DNA from: an uncultured Bacteroidales bacterium
GTDB taxonomy: Bacteria > Bacteroidota > Bacteroidia > Bacteroidales > Paludibacteraceae
NCBI GenBank assembly: GCA_900321005.1
Contig: ONUF01000021.1
Location: forward strand, 1-40,225
Reading direction: 5' to 3'
Length of the DNA stretch: 40,225 nucleotides
The notes under the pieces are model-generated. The model did not search any database and had not been told where the DNA came from. It was given only the letters and a program-made list of their open reading frames with translations. This document shows positions 31,079 to 37,985 of this stretch, one piece after another. Every line of letters begins with the position of its first letter. The first letter of the stretch is position 1. The position numbers and the translations under genes are program-made.

Positions 31079-31101
31079 CAGCACCCATTGAGCACCCTTT
31101 G
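31069..31101. repeat. Three tandem 11-mers
   Basis: ATCACCCTTTC, AGCACCCATTG and AGCACCCTTTG stand head to tail. They overlap the hairpin at 31042-31075. Confidence 0.6.
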
Positions 31102-31132
31102 GGATAAGGCGGAAACCTGCTGGAAAGGAGGA

Positions 31133-31251
31133 CGCGGATAGCATCCGCGACAACAAACGACGTAAACCGGCGTGCAATGCCGGAGAATGGACATACAAGA
31201 CCCGCATACAATGCGGAGAAATAGACATACAAAGCCCGCATACAATGCGGG
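31133..31251 (+). repeat. Array of four mini-hairpins with constant loops
   Basis: CGCGG-ATAGCAT-CCGCG (31133-31149), CCGGC-GTGCAAT-GCCGG (31167-31183), CCCGC-ATACAAT-GCGGA (31201-31217), CCCGC-ATACAAT-GCGGG (31235-31251), separated by 17-base spacers (the second and third contain AGACATACAA or GGACATACAA). Homologous units occur at 620-670, 960-976 and inside the RepA-like gene. The array lies in the 560-base gene-free stretch before dapB. Confidence 0.8.
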
Positions 31252-31364
31252 GAGAGCGGACGGAGATAGGCCGCCTCACAGACGGGACGACGACGCCAAT
31301 GCTACACCCGCATTGAGCCCGAAGCGGGCGGGGCGACGCGAAGCGGCGGACGCGAGGGCGAATC

Positions 31365-31385
31365 GTCCTCGCGCGGAGCGAGGAC
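31365..31385. repeat. 8-bp-stem hairpin in the same gene-free stretch
   Basis: GTCCTCGC-GCGGA-GCGAGGAC. GC-rich, no T-run, bordered by GGCG/CGCC. Probably part of the same repeat cluster, which extends from about 31133 to 31410. Confidence 0.6.
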
Positions 31386-31465
31386 AACGAAGGCCTAAAC
31401 CGCCTATGGCCGAGTTCCAAAGAAATGTGGAAAAATTGACGGAATTGGGTGATTTTAGAGAAAAG

Positions 31466-31498
31466 AATGGCATATGCTTGCATATGTCATTTATTTTT
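31466..31498 (+). terminator. Terminator-like hairpin fused to the dapB promoter
   Basis: AATGGCATATG (31466-31476), loop CTTG, CATATGTCATT (31481-31491; one G-T pair), then TATTTTTT. No gene ends just upstream, so it would stop readthrough from the repeat region. Confidence 0.72.
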
Positions 31499-31508
31499 TG
31501 TAATTTTG
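31478..31508 (+). promoter_or_regulatory. dapB: Promoter of dapB
   Basis: TTGCATATGTC (31478-31488) and TAATTTTG (31501-31508), 56 bases before the dapB ATG. Confidence 0.8.
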
Positions 31509-31564
31509 CGGCCGATTTTGCGCGCTCGCACAAAAGCGCGTACGCATATACACAGGAAAAGAAA

Positions 31565-32281
31565 ATGAAAAACGAAGTTAATCGTGCCCCTGTGGCTAAG
31601 AAGATAGCACTGATTGGATATGGGAAGATGGGGCATATGATTGAGCAGATTGCCCTGGAGCGAGGTCACGAAATAGTCGGGATTATAGACCCGACATTGG
31701 TGATTGGTGATTGCTCATTGCTAATTGATTTTAATAGTGAGGCTTTCCGGAGCGCGGATGTGGCGATTGAGTTCACGACACCGGCGACAGCCAAGGAGAA
31801 TATTTTACGCGCGTGGGCGCAGGGCGTACCGGTGATCTCCGGTTCCACTGGGTGGAGACCGGAAGAATTGGAAATTGGAGATTGGAAATTGGAGATTGAA
31901 AGTAGCCGCGTTGTCGTAAAGGACGAAGCGGGGAAGGTGATGCTTGTGTGGAGCAGTAATTTCTCTGTAGGCGTGAATATCTTCTTTGAGATGAACAAGT
32001 GGTTGGCGGAGAAGATGGAAAAGCAGCCGCAGTATACGCCTTCTATCACCGAGACGCATCATATTCACAAGTTGGACAAGCCGAGCGGAACGGCGAAGAC
32101 CTTGGCGGAAGCAATCGGCAGGGACGTGATGATAGAATCGATTCGCGAGGGAGAAGTACCGGGAACGCATGAAGTGATGTGGGACAGCGAAGAAGATACG
32201 ATCGTTATTACGCATATCGCCAAAGGTCGCAGAGGATTCGCGCTTGGCGCAGTACTGGCTGCGGAGCAGTTAAACCGTTAA
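31565..32281 (+). CDS. dapB: 4-hydroxy-tetrahydrodipicolinate reductase
   Basis: 238 residues from ATG 31565; the same frame is open far upstream through repeat DNA, but the promoter at 31478-31508 rules out an earlier start. Lysine and diaminopimelate pathway reductase. Nucleotide-binding IALIGYGKMG near residue 15; catalytic/substrate motif ETHHIHKLDKPSGTA near 160. Two period-7 repeats are inserted in frame: residues about 44-56 (LVIGDCSLLID) after the second strand, and about 100-113 (ELEIGDWKLEIES) in the following loop. Both lie outside recognisable active-site motifs. The last residues QLNR and the stop come from a third repeat. Confidence 0.94.
   Translation: MKNEVNRAPVAKKIALIGYGKMGHMIEQIALERGHEIVGIIDPTLVIGDCSLLIDFNSEAFRSADVAIEFTTPATAKENILRAWAQGVPVISGSTGWRPEELEIGDWKLEIESSRVVVKDEAGKVMLVWSSNFSVGVNIFFEMNKWLAEKMEKQPQYTPSITETHHIHKLDKPSGTAKTLAEAIGRDVMIESIREGEVPGTHEVMWDSEEDTIVITHIAKGRRGFALGAVLAAEQLNR
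31696..31730. repeat. Period-7 repeat (ATTG core) inside dapB, first
   Basis: Five heptads: ATTG-GTG, ATTG-GTG, ATTG-CTC, ATTG-CTA, ATTG-ATT. Only the three non-core bases vary. Confidence 0.88.
31867..31901. repeat. Period-7 repeat (ATTG core) inside dapB, second
   Basis: Five heptads: ATTG-GAA, ATTG-GAG, ATTG-GAA, ATTG-GAG, ATTG-AAA. Same total length (35 bases) as the first. Confidence 0.88.
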
Positions 32282-32308
32282 ACTGTTAAATCGTTAAATT
32301 GTTAAAAT
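32269..32308. repeat. Period-8 repeat (GTTAAA core) at the dapB/lepB junction
   Basis: Five octamers: GTTAAA followed by CC, CT, TC, TT and AT. It includes the dapB stop TAA (32279-32281) and the first bases of the lepB ATG (32307). Confidence 0.88.
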
Positions 32309-33638
32309 GAAATCATTCAAGGATAGAATTAATGAAGTGACGCGCGGAGGATGGATTCGCGCAGGAATTTGGGGCACGCTGTATGTCGTGTTCGTCTTTT
32401 GGGTTGCATGGGGCGACTGGAAGAGTTTGGGTTGGCTGGTGTTGCTCCCGCTGATTGTGGATGCGTTTACGACGAAGTATATCAACTATAGCTGGTGGCG
32501 CAAGTACAAAGATACCAAACCGGCGTTGTACACGCTCTGTAGTTGGATTGACGCGATTGTCTTTGCGCTGGTAGCCGTATATTTCATCAATCTGTATATT
32601 TTCCAGAACTACCAGATACCCTCTTCGAGTTTGGAGAAGACCTTGCGTGTGGGCGATTTTCTGTACGTGAGCAAGATGGCCTACGGTGCGCGTGTGCCGC
32701 AGACACCGCTGTCGATGCCGCTGATGCAACATACGTTCCCTGCTTGGCTCGGTGGCGGCAAGAGTTATTTGGACAAACCGCACTGGGACTACAAGCGTCT
32801 GGCAGGTTGGACCAGTCCGCAGAAAGGCGATATCGTGGTCTTTAACTTCCCTGCAGGCGACACGGTTTGCACGAAGATGCAGAACCCTGACTATTACACG
32901 CTGCGTCATTACTACGGCGAGGCGCTCATCAAGAACCGCAAAGATGTGTTCGGCGAGATCATCGTTCGGCCCGTGGATAGAAGAGAGAACTACGTGAAGC
33001 GCTGTGTCGGCACACCGGGAGACAGTCTGCGTATCATTGACAATGTAATTTATGTGAACGGCGAACGCGAACCGGAACGCGAAGGATTACAGTTGAACTA
33101 TTTCGTGCAGACAGACGGACATTTGTTCAGCGCGAAGTACTTGGAGAAACTCGGTATCAGTCTCGCCGACCGCGTGCAGGTAGATGCCACCACCTGGCAC
33201 TTCCCTTTGACGCAGGCCATGAAGACAGAGATCGAGAAGAATCCGCATGTGCTGGCGATCGCTATCGAGCCCGAGGAACAAGGTGGCGCCGTGTATCCGC
33301 TTGGTCATAACGAGTGGACACGCGACAACTACGGACCGATTTATATTCCGAAAAAAGGCGATCGGATTTTGATTACCGAAGAGAACTACTGGATTTATAA
33401 GCGCATCGCCGATGCGTATGAGTTCAAGCCGATCGCGATAGGCGAGGAGTATGAGTTTGAGATGGATTATTACTGGATGATGGGTGACAACCGCCATAAC
33501 AGTGCCGACAGTCGTTTCTGGGGTTTTGTGCCCGAAGACCACGTGGTCGGACGACCGGTATTCGTTTGGTTGTCGCTGGACAAAGACAACCACAAGATTC
33601 GTTGGAACCGTTTGGGACGTAAAGCGACAGGAAGATGA
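32307..33638 (+). CDS. lepB: Signal peptidase I
   Basis: 443 residues, long as usual in Bacteroidetes. Removes signal peptides at the periplasmic face. Two N-terminal hydrophobic segments (WGTLYVVFVFWVAW, LGWLVLLPLIVDAF) and a third before the catalytic region; catalytic serine in QIPSSSLEKTL, lysine in RRENYVKRCVGTPGDSL, and the late box MMGDNRHNSADSRFWG. An insert between these boxes (about residues 250-360) is typical of the phylum. The start codon is formed by the period-8 repeat; the stop overlaps the next ATG (ATGA). Confidence 0.95.
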   Translation: MKSFKDRINEVTRGGWIRAGIWGTLYVVFVFWVAWGDWKSLGWLVLLPLIVDAFTTKYINYSWWRKYKDTKPALYTLCSWIDAIVFALVAVYFINLYIFQNYQIPSSSLEKTLRVGDFLYVSKMAYGARVPQTPLSMPLMQHTFPAWLGGGKSYLDKPHWDYKRLAGWTSPQKGDIVVFNFPAGDTVCTKMQNPDYYTLRHYYGEALIKNRKDVFGEIIVRPVDRRENYVKRCVGTPGDSLRIIDNVIYVNGEREPEREGLQLNYFVQTDGHLFSAKYLEKLGISLADRVQVDATTWHFPLTQAMKTEIEKNPHVLAIAIEPEEQGGAVYPLGHNEWTRDNYGPIYIPKKGDRILITEENYWIYKRIADAYEFKPIAIGEEYEFEMDYYWMMGDNRHNSADSRFWGFVPEDHVVGRPVFVWLSLDKDNHKIRWNRLGRKATGR

Positions 33639-34150
33639 TTTTACCTACCGCCTATTTGCCACCGCTGTCGTACATGCAGGCGCTGATGAGCGAGCCGGCC
33701 ATGATAGAAGCAATGGAGACATTCGAGAAGCAGACTTTTAGAAATCGGTGTCTGATTCGCGATGCGAAAGGAGAGTTGGTGAGACTGACCGTTCCGGTGG
33801 GCAAAGTGGAACATAAACAACTAACACGCGACATACAGATCAGTTACCAGACGCGGTGGCAACACCAACACTGGATCACACTGGTCAGCGCGTACCAACA
33901 CACACCGTACTTCATGTACTTCGCCGACTACTTGCGGCCGTTCTACGAAAAAGAGTACAAGTGGTTGTTGGACTTGAATGACGAGATGAACGCCACGCTG
34001 GTGAGCCTGCTGCGCAGGGAAAAGCCGACTTCAGTTATCAGCGGTCAGTTATCAGCTCGCACGGAGGACTGGAGCGGACAAATCTGGACAGATAAACATC
34101 CGTGGCAAACGGAATTGAGTATATTAGATACATTATTTGATGAATATTGA
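33635..34150 (+). CDS. WbqC-like family protein
   Basis: 171 residues. WbqC-like pattern: TAYLPPLSYMQAL at the N-terminus, RNRCLIRDAKGELVRLTVPV, and WQHQHWITLVSAYQHTPYFMYFADYLRPFYE. Members are often near polysaccharide or amino-sugar genes and are thought to be transferase-like, but no reaction is established. Residues about 132-141 (SVISGQLSAR) come from a period-7 repeat inserted between LLRREKPT and TEDWSGQIW. Overlaps lepB by 4 bases and ilvE by 11. Confidence 0.85.
   Translation: MILPTAYLPPLSYMQALMSEPAMIEAMETFEKQTFRNRCLIRDAKGELVRLTVPVGKVEHKQLTRDIQISYQTRWQHQHWITLVSAYQHTPYFMYFADYLRPFYEKEYKWLLDLNDEMNATLVSLLRREKPTSVISGQLSARTEDWSGQIWTDKHPWQTELSILDTLFDEY
34029..34056. repeat. Period-7 repeat (TCAG core) inside the WbqC-like gene
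   Basis: Heptads ACT-TCAG, TTA-TCAG, CGG-TCAG, TTA-TCAG. In frame as SVISGQLS. Confidence 0.85.
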
Positions 34151-35144
34151 TTGGAGTAGTTTGGGATTTCATTATACCGAACCCGAGTATATCGTTCGGG
34201 CGGGGTATCATGACGGCAAGTGGGAGGAACCCTATGCCACGAAAGATAAGTACCTGCACTTACATGTGTCGGCTACTTGTCTGCAATACGGACAAGAGGC
34301 GTTTGAGGGGTTAAAAGCGTTCCGCGGCATCGACGGTAAGATTCGTATCTTCCGCTGGAGAGAGAATGCGAAACGCATGGCGAAGAGTGCCGAAGGACTA
34401 TTCATGGCACCAGTTCCGGAGGAGTTGTTTGGCAAGGCGATTCACATGGCGTTAGAGAAGAACCTCGACCTCGTTCCGCCTTACGGCACAGGAGCTACGC
34501 TGTATTTCCGGCCCTTGCTGATTGGCACGACGCCGCGTTTGGGGGTAGGTCCGGGAAAGGACTTTGAGTTCATCGTCATTCCTTCGCCTATCGGACCGTA
34601 CTACCCGGGAAAATTCCATTGCACGACCTTTATCGTCAATCGCTATGTGGACCGTGCGGCGCCTTACGGAACAGGTCAATTCAAGGTGGGAGGCAACTAC
34701 GCATCCTCATTCAGGGCTACCGAAGCGGCACATATGATGGGTTGCGACTGCCTGTTCCTCGATGCCAAGCAACATAAGTTCATCGACGAGTGTTCGGCTG
34801 CGAACTTCATTGGCATAAAGGGCAACGAATATTTAACACCGAAAAGCAGCGCCATTCTGCCGAGTATCACGAATGACAGTCTGATGACGCTGGCTCGCGA
34901 GATAGGACTGAAAGTGACGCGCAGAAAGATACGCTTGGAGGAGTTGGCCGATATGAGTGAAGCCGCAGCGTGCGGCACGGCGTGCGTCATTTCGCCGATC
35001 AACAAAGTGGTGGACACGGAGAAAGGCGTTACCTACTCTTTCGGCGACGAACCCGGTCCGGTATTAACCAAACTCTACCACGCACTGAAGGATATTCAGT
35101 ACGGAAGAGCGGAGGACAAGTACGGATGGTGTGAAATAATTTAA
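34140..35144 (+). CDS. ilvE: Branched-chain amino acid aminotransferase
   Basis: 334 residues from ATG 34140 (a TTG one codon earlier). PLP-dependent fold type IV enzyme, final step of Val/Leu/Ile synthesis. Motifs: LQYGQEAFEGLKAFRG, FRWRENAKRM, LYFRPLLIGT, and the PLP lysine region FKVGGNYASSFRA followed by FIDECSAANF. The length fits bacterial BCAT group members of the long type. Overlaps the WbqC-like gene by 11 bases. The 15-base gap to the symporter gene has no promoter. Confidence 0.94.
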   Translation: MNIDWSSLGFHYTEPEYIVRAGYHDGKWEEPYATKDKYLHLHVSATCLQYGQEAFEGLKAFRGIDGKIRIFRWRENAKRMAKSAEGLFMAPVPEELFGKAIHMALEKNLDLVPPYGTGATLYFRPLLIGTTPRLGVGPGKDFEFIVIPSPIGPYYPGKFHCTTFIVNRYVDRAAPYGTGQFKVGGNYASSFRATEAAHMMGCDCLFLDAKQHKFIDECSAANFIGIKGNEYLTPKSSAILPSITNDSLMTLAREIGLKVTRRKIRLEELADMSEAAACGTACVISPINKVVDTEKGVTYSFGDEPGPVLTKLYHALKDIQYGRAEDKYGWCEII

Positions 35145-35159
35145 AAAACCAAAATAATT

Positions 35160-36701
35160 ATGTTTAAGAATCAACCAAAAGGATTATTTGCGCTCGCGCT
35201 GGCGAACACCGGCGAGCGTTTCGGCTACTACACGATGTTAGCCGTCTTTGCGCTGTTCTTGCGCGCGAACTTCGGTCTGTCTGCAGGTGCGGCAGGTGCT
35301 ATCTATTCGACGTTTTTGGCGTTTGTGTATTTTCTGCCGTTGATCGGAGGTATCATCGCCGACAAGATCGGTTACGGTAAGTGCGTGACGATCGGTATTA
35401 TTATCATGTTCCTCGGCTACGTACTGCTGGCTATTCCTATGGGTGGCATTGAATACGGTAGTACGGCTGTGGCCATGACGGGAATGATCGGTGCGCTGGT
35501 ACTGATCTCCTTCGGTACAGGTTTGTTCAAAGGCAACCTGCAGGTGATGGTAGGTAACTTGTATGACGATCCCGCTTATGCCGAGCGTCGTGACGCAGCC
35601 TTCTCGCTGTTCTACATGGCGATTAATGTAGGTGCGATGTTCGCTCCGACAGCCGCTGTGAAGATCATGGCTTGGGCTCATGAGTCGCTGGGTGTAAGCG
35701 TGAATGACAGTTACCATTTTGCGTTCGCTGTAGCTTGTGCTTCGTTGGTACTGAGTATCGCGATTTACTACGCTTGCCGTCCATGGTTCAAACATGTGGA
35801 GAACACGGCCAAGCAAGCTGCTGCAAGCGGTCAGAAAGTAGAAGAGTTGAGTCCCGAGCAGACGAAAAAACGCATTGTAGCGTTGTGTTTGGTATTTGCT
35901 GTGGTTATCTTCTTCTGGATGGCTTTCCACCAGAATGGTTTGACATTGACCTATTTCGCCGATAAGTTTGTGAATCCTATCATAACCGGTACGCAAACCA
36001 TGGCCTTTAATATCTGGAACCTTGTGCTGGTAGCTATCGGCGTGTATGGTTTGTTCGGTATCTTCGGCGAAGGTTCTGCTAAATCAAAATCTATATGGGG
36101 AGTTGTCACCGCAGCTGTTATCGGCATTTTGGCTATCCAATATGCACATCACCCGGCAGAGATGCACATCTCCGCTCCTATTTTCCAACAGTTCAACCCG
36201 TTCTATGTGGTGGCTTTGACTCCGGTGAGCATGGCTATCTTCGGTGCGCTGGCAAAACGCGGTAAAGAGCCGAGCGCTCCGCGTAAGATTGCGTATGGTA
36301 TGTTGGTCGCAGCCGCAGCATATGCGGTAATGGCTTTCTGCTCGGTAGGTCTGTTGACGCCGAACGCACAAGAGGCTGCTTTGGAGGCAGGCGAGAGCCC
36401 GCTGATGGTCAACGCGAATGTGCTGATTGGAACATACCTGGTTCTCACCTTTGGTGAGTTATTGCTCTCGCCGATGGGAATCTCGTTCGTCAGCAAAGTA
36501 GCTCCCCCGCAGTACAAAGGTATGATGATGGGTGGCTGGTTCGTTGCTACCGCACTCGGTAACTTCCTTGTATCTGTCGGTGGTTTCCTCTGGGGCAACC
36601 TGCCGTTGTGGCTCGTATGGAGTGTATTCATCGGAGTATGCCTCATTGCCGCTATCTTTATGTTCGCGATGATGGGTAAATTAGAAGACGCAACGAAATA
36701 A
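35160..36701 (+). CDS. Proton-dependent oligopeptide symporter (POT family)
   Basis: 513 residues, about twelve to fourteen hydrophobic helices. The ANTGERFGYYTM stretch is the ExxERF-YY proton-coupling motif of helix 1 of POT/PTR transporters; the second signature FGTGLFKGNLQVMVGNLYDD and the FSLFYMAINVGAMFAP helix are also present. Imports di- and tripeptides with protons across the inner membrane. Preceded by ilvE with a 15-base gap; a 28-base gap follows. Confidence 0.92.
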   Translation: MFKNQPKGLFALALANTGERFGYYTMLAVFALFLRANFGLSAGAAGAIYSTFLAFVYFLPLIGGIIADKIGYGKCVTIGIIIMFLGYVLLAIPMGGIEYGSTAVAMTGMIGALVLISFGTGLFKGNLQVMVGNLYDDPAYAERRDAAFSLFYMAINVGAMFAPTAAVKIMAWAHESLGVSVNDSYHFAFAVACASLVLSIAIYYACRPWFKHVENTAKQAAASGQKVEELSPEQTKKRIVALCLVFAVVIFFWMAFHQNGLTLTYFADKFVNPIITGTQTMAFNIWNLVLVAIGVYGLFGIFGEGSAKSKSIWGVVTAAVIGILAIQYAHHPAEMHISAPIFQQFNPFYVVALTPVSMAIFGALAKRGKEPSAPRKIAYGMLVAAAAYAVMAFCSVGLLTPNAQEAALEAGESPLMVNANVLIGTYLVLTFGELLLSPMGISFVSKVAPPQYKGMMMGGWFVATALGNFLVSVGGFLWGNLPLWLVWSVFIGVCLIAAIFMFAMMGKLEDATK

Positions 36702-36729
36702 TCGTTCGCACGAAGTAAGATAAGAAGTA

Positions 36730-37296
36730 ATGGAAGAAGTAATTAAATATTTTGAATCGCTCGAGGAGCGGATCGCTACCTTGGAAGCCGAAATGGCTTC
36801 GTTAGAGGCCGAATTGGACGAACTCAAGAGTCGTCCTGCGCCCGAGCCGCAGGTGATCGAAAAAGAGGTGGTCAAAGAAGTGGTAGTAGAAAAACCGGTG
36901 GAGGTGATCAAGGAAGTAGTTGTGGAGAAGCCGATAGTTGAGCCGGAGATTCCGGAAATACCGGCTGAACCGGAGCCTGCGCCAGAGCCGGAGCCCGTAA
37001 AGGAGGAGTCGCAGCCTGAGCCCGAACCCGTCAAAGAAGAAGTTGTTTCGCCAAAGGCGGCAGTGTACGGAAAAGCCGTAAGCGATATTCGTCAAGCGAT
37101 CTCGTTGGGCGACCGCTTCCTATACCAACGCGAGTTGTTCGGTCAGAACGCCGAACTGATGCAGCAAACGCTTACCAGACTCAATGAGTTGGGTTCGTTC
37201 GACGAGGCTGTCGCGTACATCAACCGCTTCGGATGGGATACCGAGAGTAGTACCTATCAGCAGTTTATCGTTACCCTTCACCGCCGTTTTGGCTGA
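36730..37296 (+). CDS. Coiled-coil, Pro/Glu-rich protein with conserved C-terminal domain
   Basis: 188 residues. Residues 1-35 are a short coiled coil (YFESLEERIATLEAEMASLEAEL); about 36-110 are a low-complexity Pro/Glu/Val linker (VVEKPVEVIKEVVVEK, EPEPAPEPEPVK); the C-terminal 75 residues (DIRQAISLGDRFLYQRELFG, LNELGSFDEAVAYI, FGWDTES) form a helical domain common in Bacteroidetes. No signal peptide. Function unknown. The TGA stop is inside the period-7 repeat that also starts rsmI. Confidence 0.78.
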   Translation: MEEVIKYFESLEERIATLEAEMASLEAELDELKSRPAPEPQVIEKEVVKEVVVEKPVEVIKEVVVEKPIVEPEIPEIPAEPEPAPEPEPVKEESQPEPEPVKEEVVSPKAAVYGKAVSDIRQAISLGDRFLYQRELFGQNAELMQQTLTRLNELGSFDEAVAYINRFGWDTESSTYQQFIVTLHRRFG

Positions 37297-37313
37297 AAAC
37301 CGAATACTGAATG
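37293..37313. repeat. Period-7 repeat at the junction before rsmI
   Basis: CTGA-AAA, CCGA-ATA, CTGA-ATG. The first heptad holds the stop of the upstream gene (37294-37296), the last ends with the rsmI ATG (37311-37313). Closely matches the coding-strand heptads of the secA leader. Confidence 0.8.
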
Positions 37314-37979
37314 CTTTACATCGTTCCGACACCGGTAGGCAACTTGCAGGACATGACGTTTCGGGCTATCGAGACGCTAAAAAACGTGGACCTCATTTTG
37401 GCAGAAGACACCCGCACCAGCGGTATTCTCCTGCAGCATTTTGATATCCACACGCCCTTAAAGTCGCATCATAAGTTCAACGAGCACGAGACGAGCGCGG
37501 ATATCGTCGAGCGCCTGAAAGCCGGCGCAAATATCGCGCTGATCTCCGATGCCGGCACTCCGGCTATCAGCGACCCCGGGTTCTTCCTGGTGCGCGCCGC
37601 CTCCGAAGCGGATGTCGAGATTCAGTGTCTGCCCGGTGCGACGGCTTTTGTGCCCGCCTTGGTGGATAGCGGACTGCCGAACAACCACTTCTATTTTGAA
37701 GGCTTCCTGCCGCAGAAGAAAGGACGCCAGACGCGCTTGCAGTATTTGGCGACATTGGATGAGACCTTTATCATCTATGAGTCTCCCTTCCGTTTGGTCA
37801 AGACTCTGGAGCAGTTAGCGGCAGTGTGCGGCGAAGAGCGGAAAGCGTCTGTGACGCGCGAGATCAGTAAAGTGCATGAAGAGACGGTGCGCGGCACGCT
37901 CGCCGAACTGATCAGTCATTTCAAACAAACACCGCCAAAAGGCGAAATAGTCATTTGCGTAGCAGGACTTGAAGATTGA
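37311..37979 (+). CDS. rsmI: 16S rRNA (cytidine-1402-2'-O)-methyltransferase
   Basis: 222 residues. Tetrapyrrole-methylase fold: YIVPTPVGNLQDMTFRAIETL at the N-terminus, LILAEDTRTSGILL, ALISDAGTPAISDPGF, and LPGATAFVPALVDSGLPNNHFYFEGFLP, all diagnostic of RsmI. Uses S-adenosylmethionine to modify C1402 of 16S rRNA. Slightly shorter than the E. coli protein, as is common in this phylum. Start codon provided by a period-7 repeat; 6 bases separate its stop from the flippase gene. Confidence 0.95.
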   Translation: MLYIVPTPVGNLQDMTFRAIETLKNVDLILAEDTRTSGILLQHFDIHTPLKSHHKFNEHETSADIVERLKAGANIALISDAGTPAISDPGFFLVRAASEADVEIQCLPGATAFVPALVDSGLPNNHFYFEGFLPQKKGRQTRLQYLATLDETFIIYESPFRLVKTLEQLAAVCGEERKASVTREISKVHEETVRGTLAELISHFKQTPPKGEIVICVAGLED

Positions 37980-37985
37980 TGCTTT

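Noticed and set aside
31133-31251. Initial thought that the regularly spaced hairpins were a CRISPR array.
   Set aside because: Repeats are only 17 bases, stems differ between units, spacers are themselves similar, and no cas gene is present.
31172-31564. Upstream extension of the dapB frame by 131 codons through the hairpin array.
   Set aside because: The dapB promoter and its terminator-like hairpin lie inside this extension, and the translated sequence is Arg/Pro-rich repeat DNA. The ATG at 31565 fits DapB.
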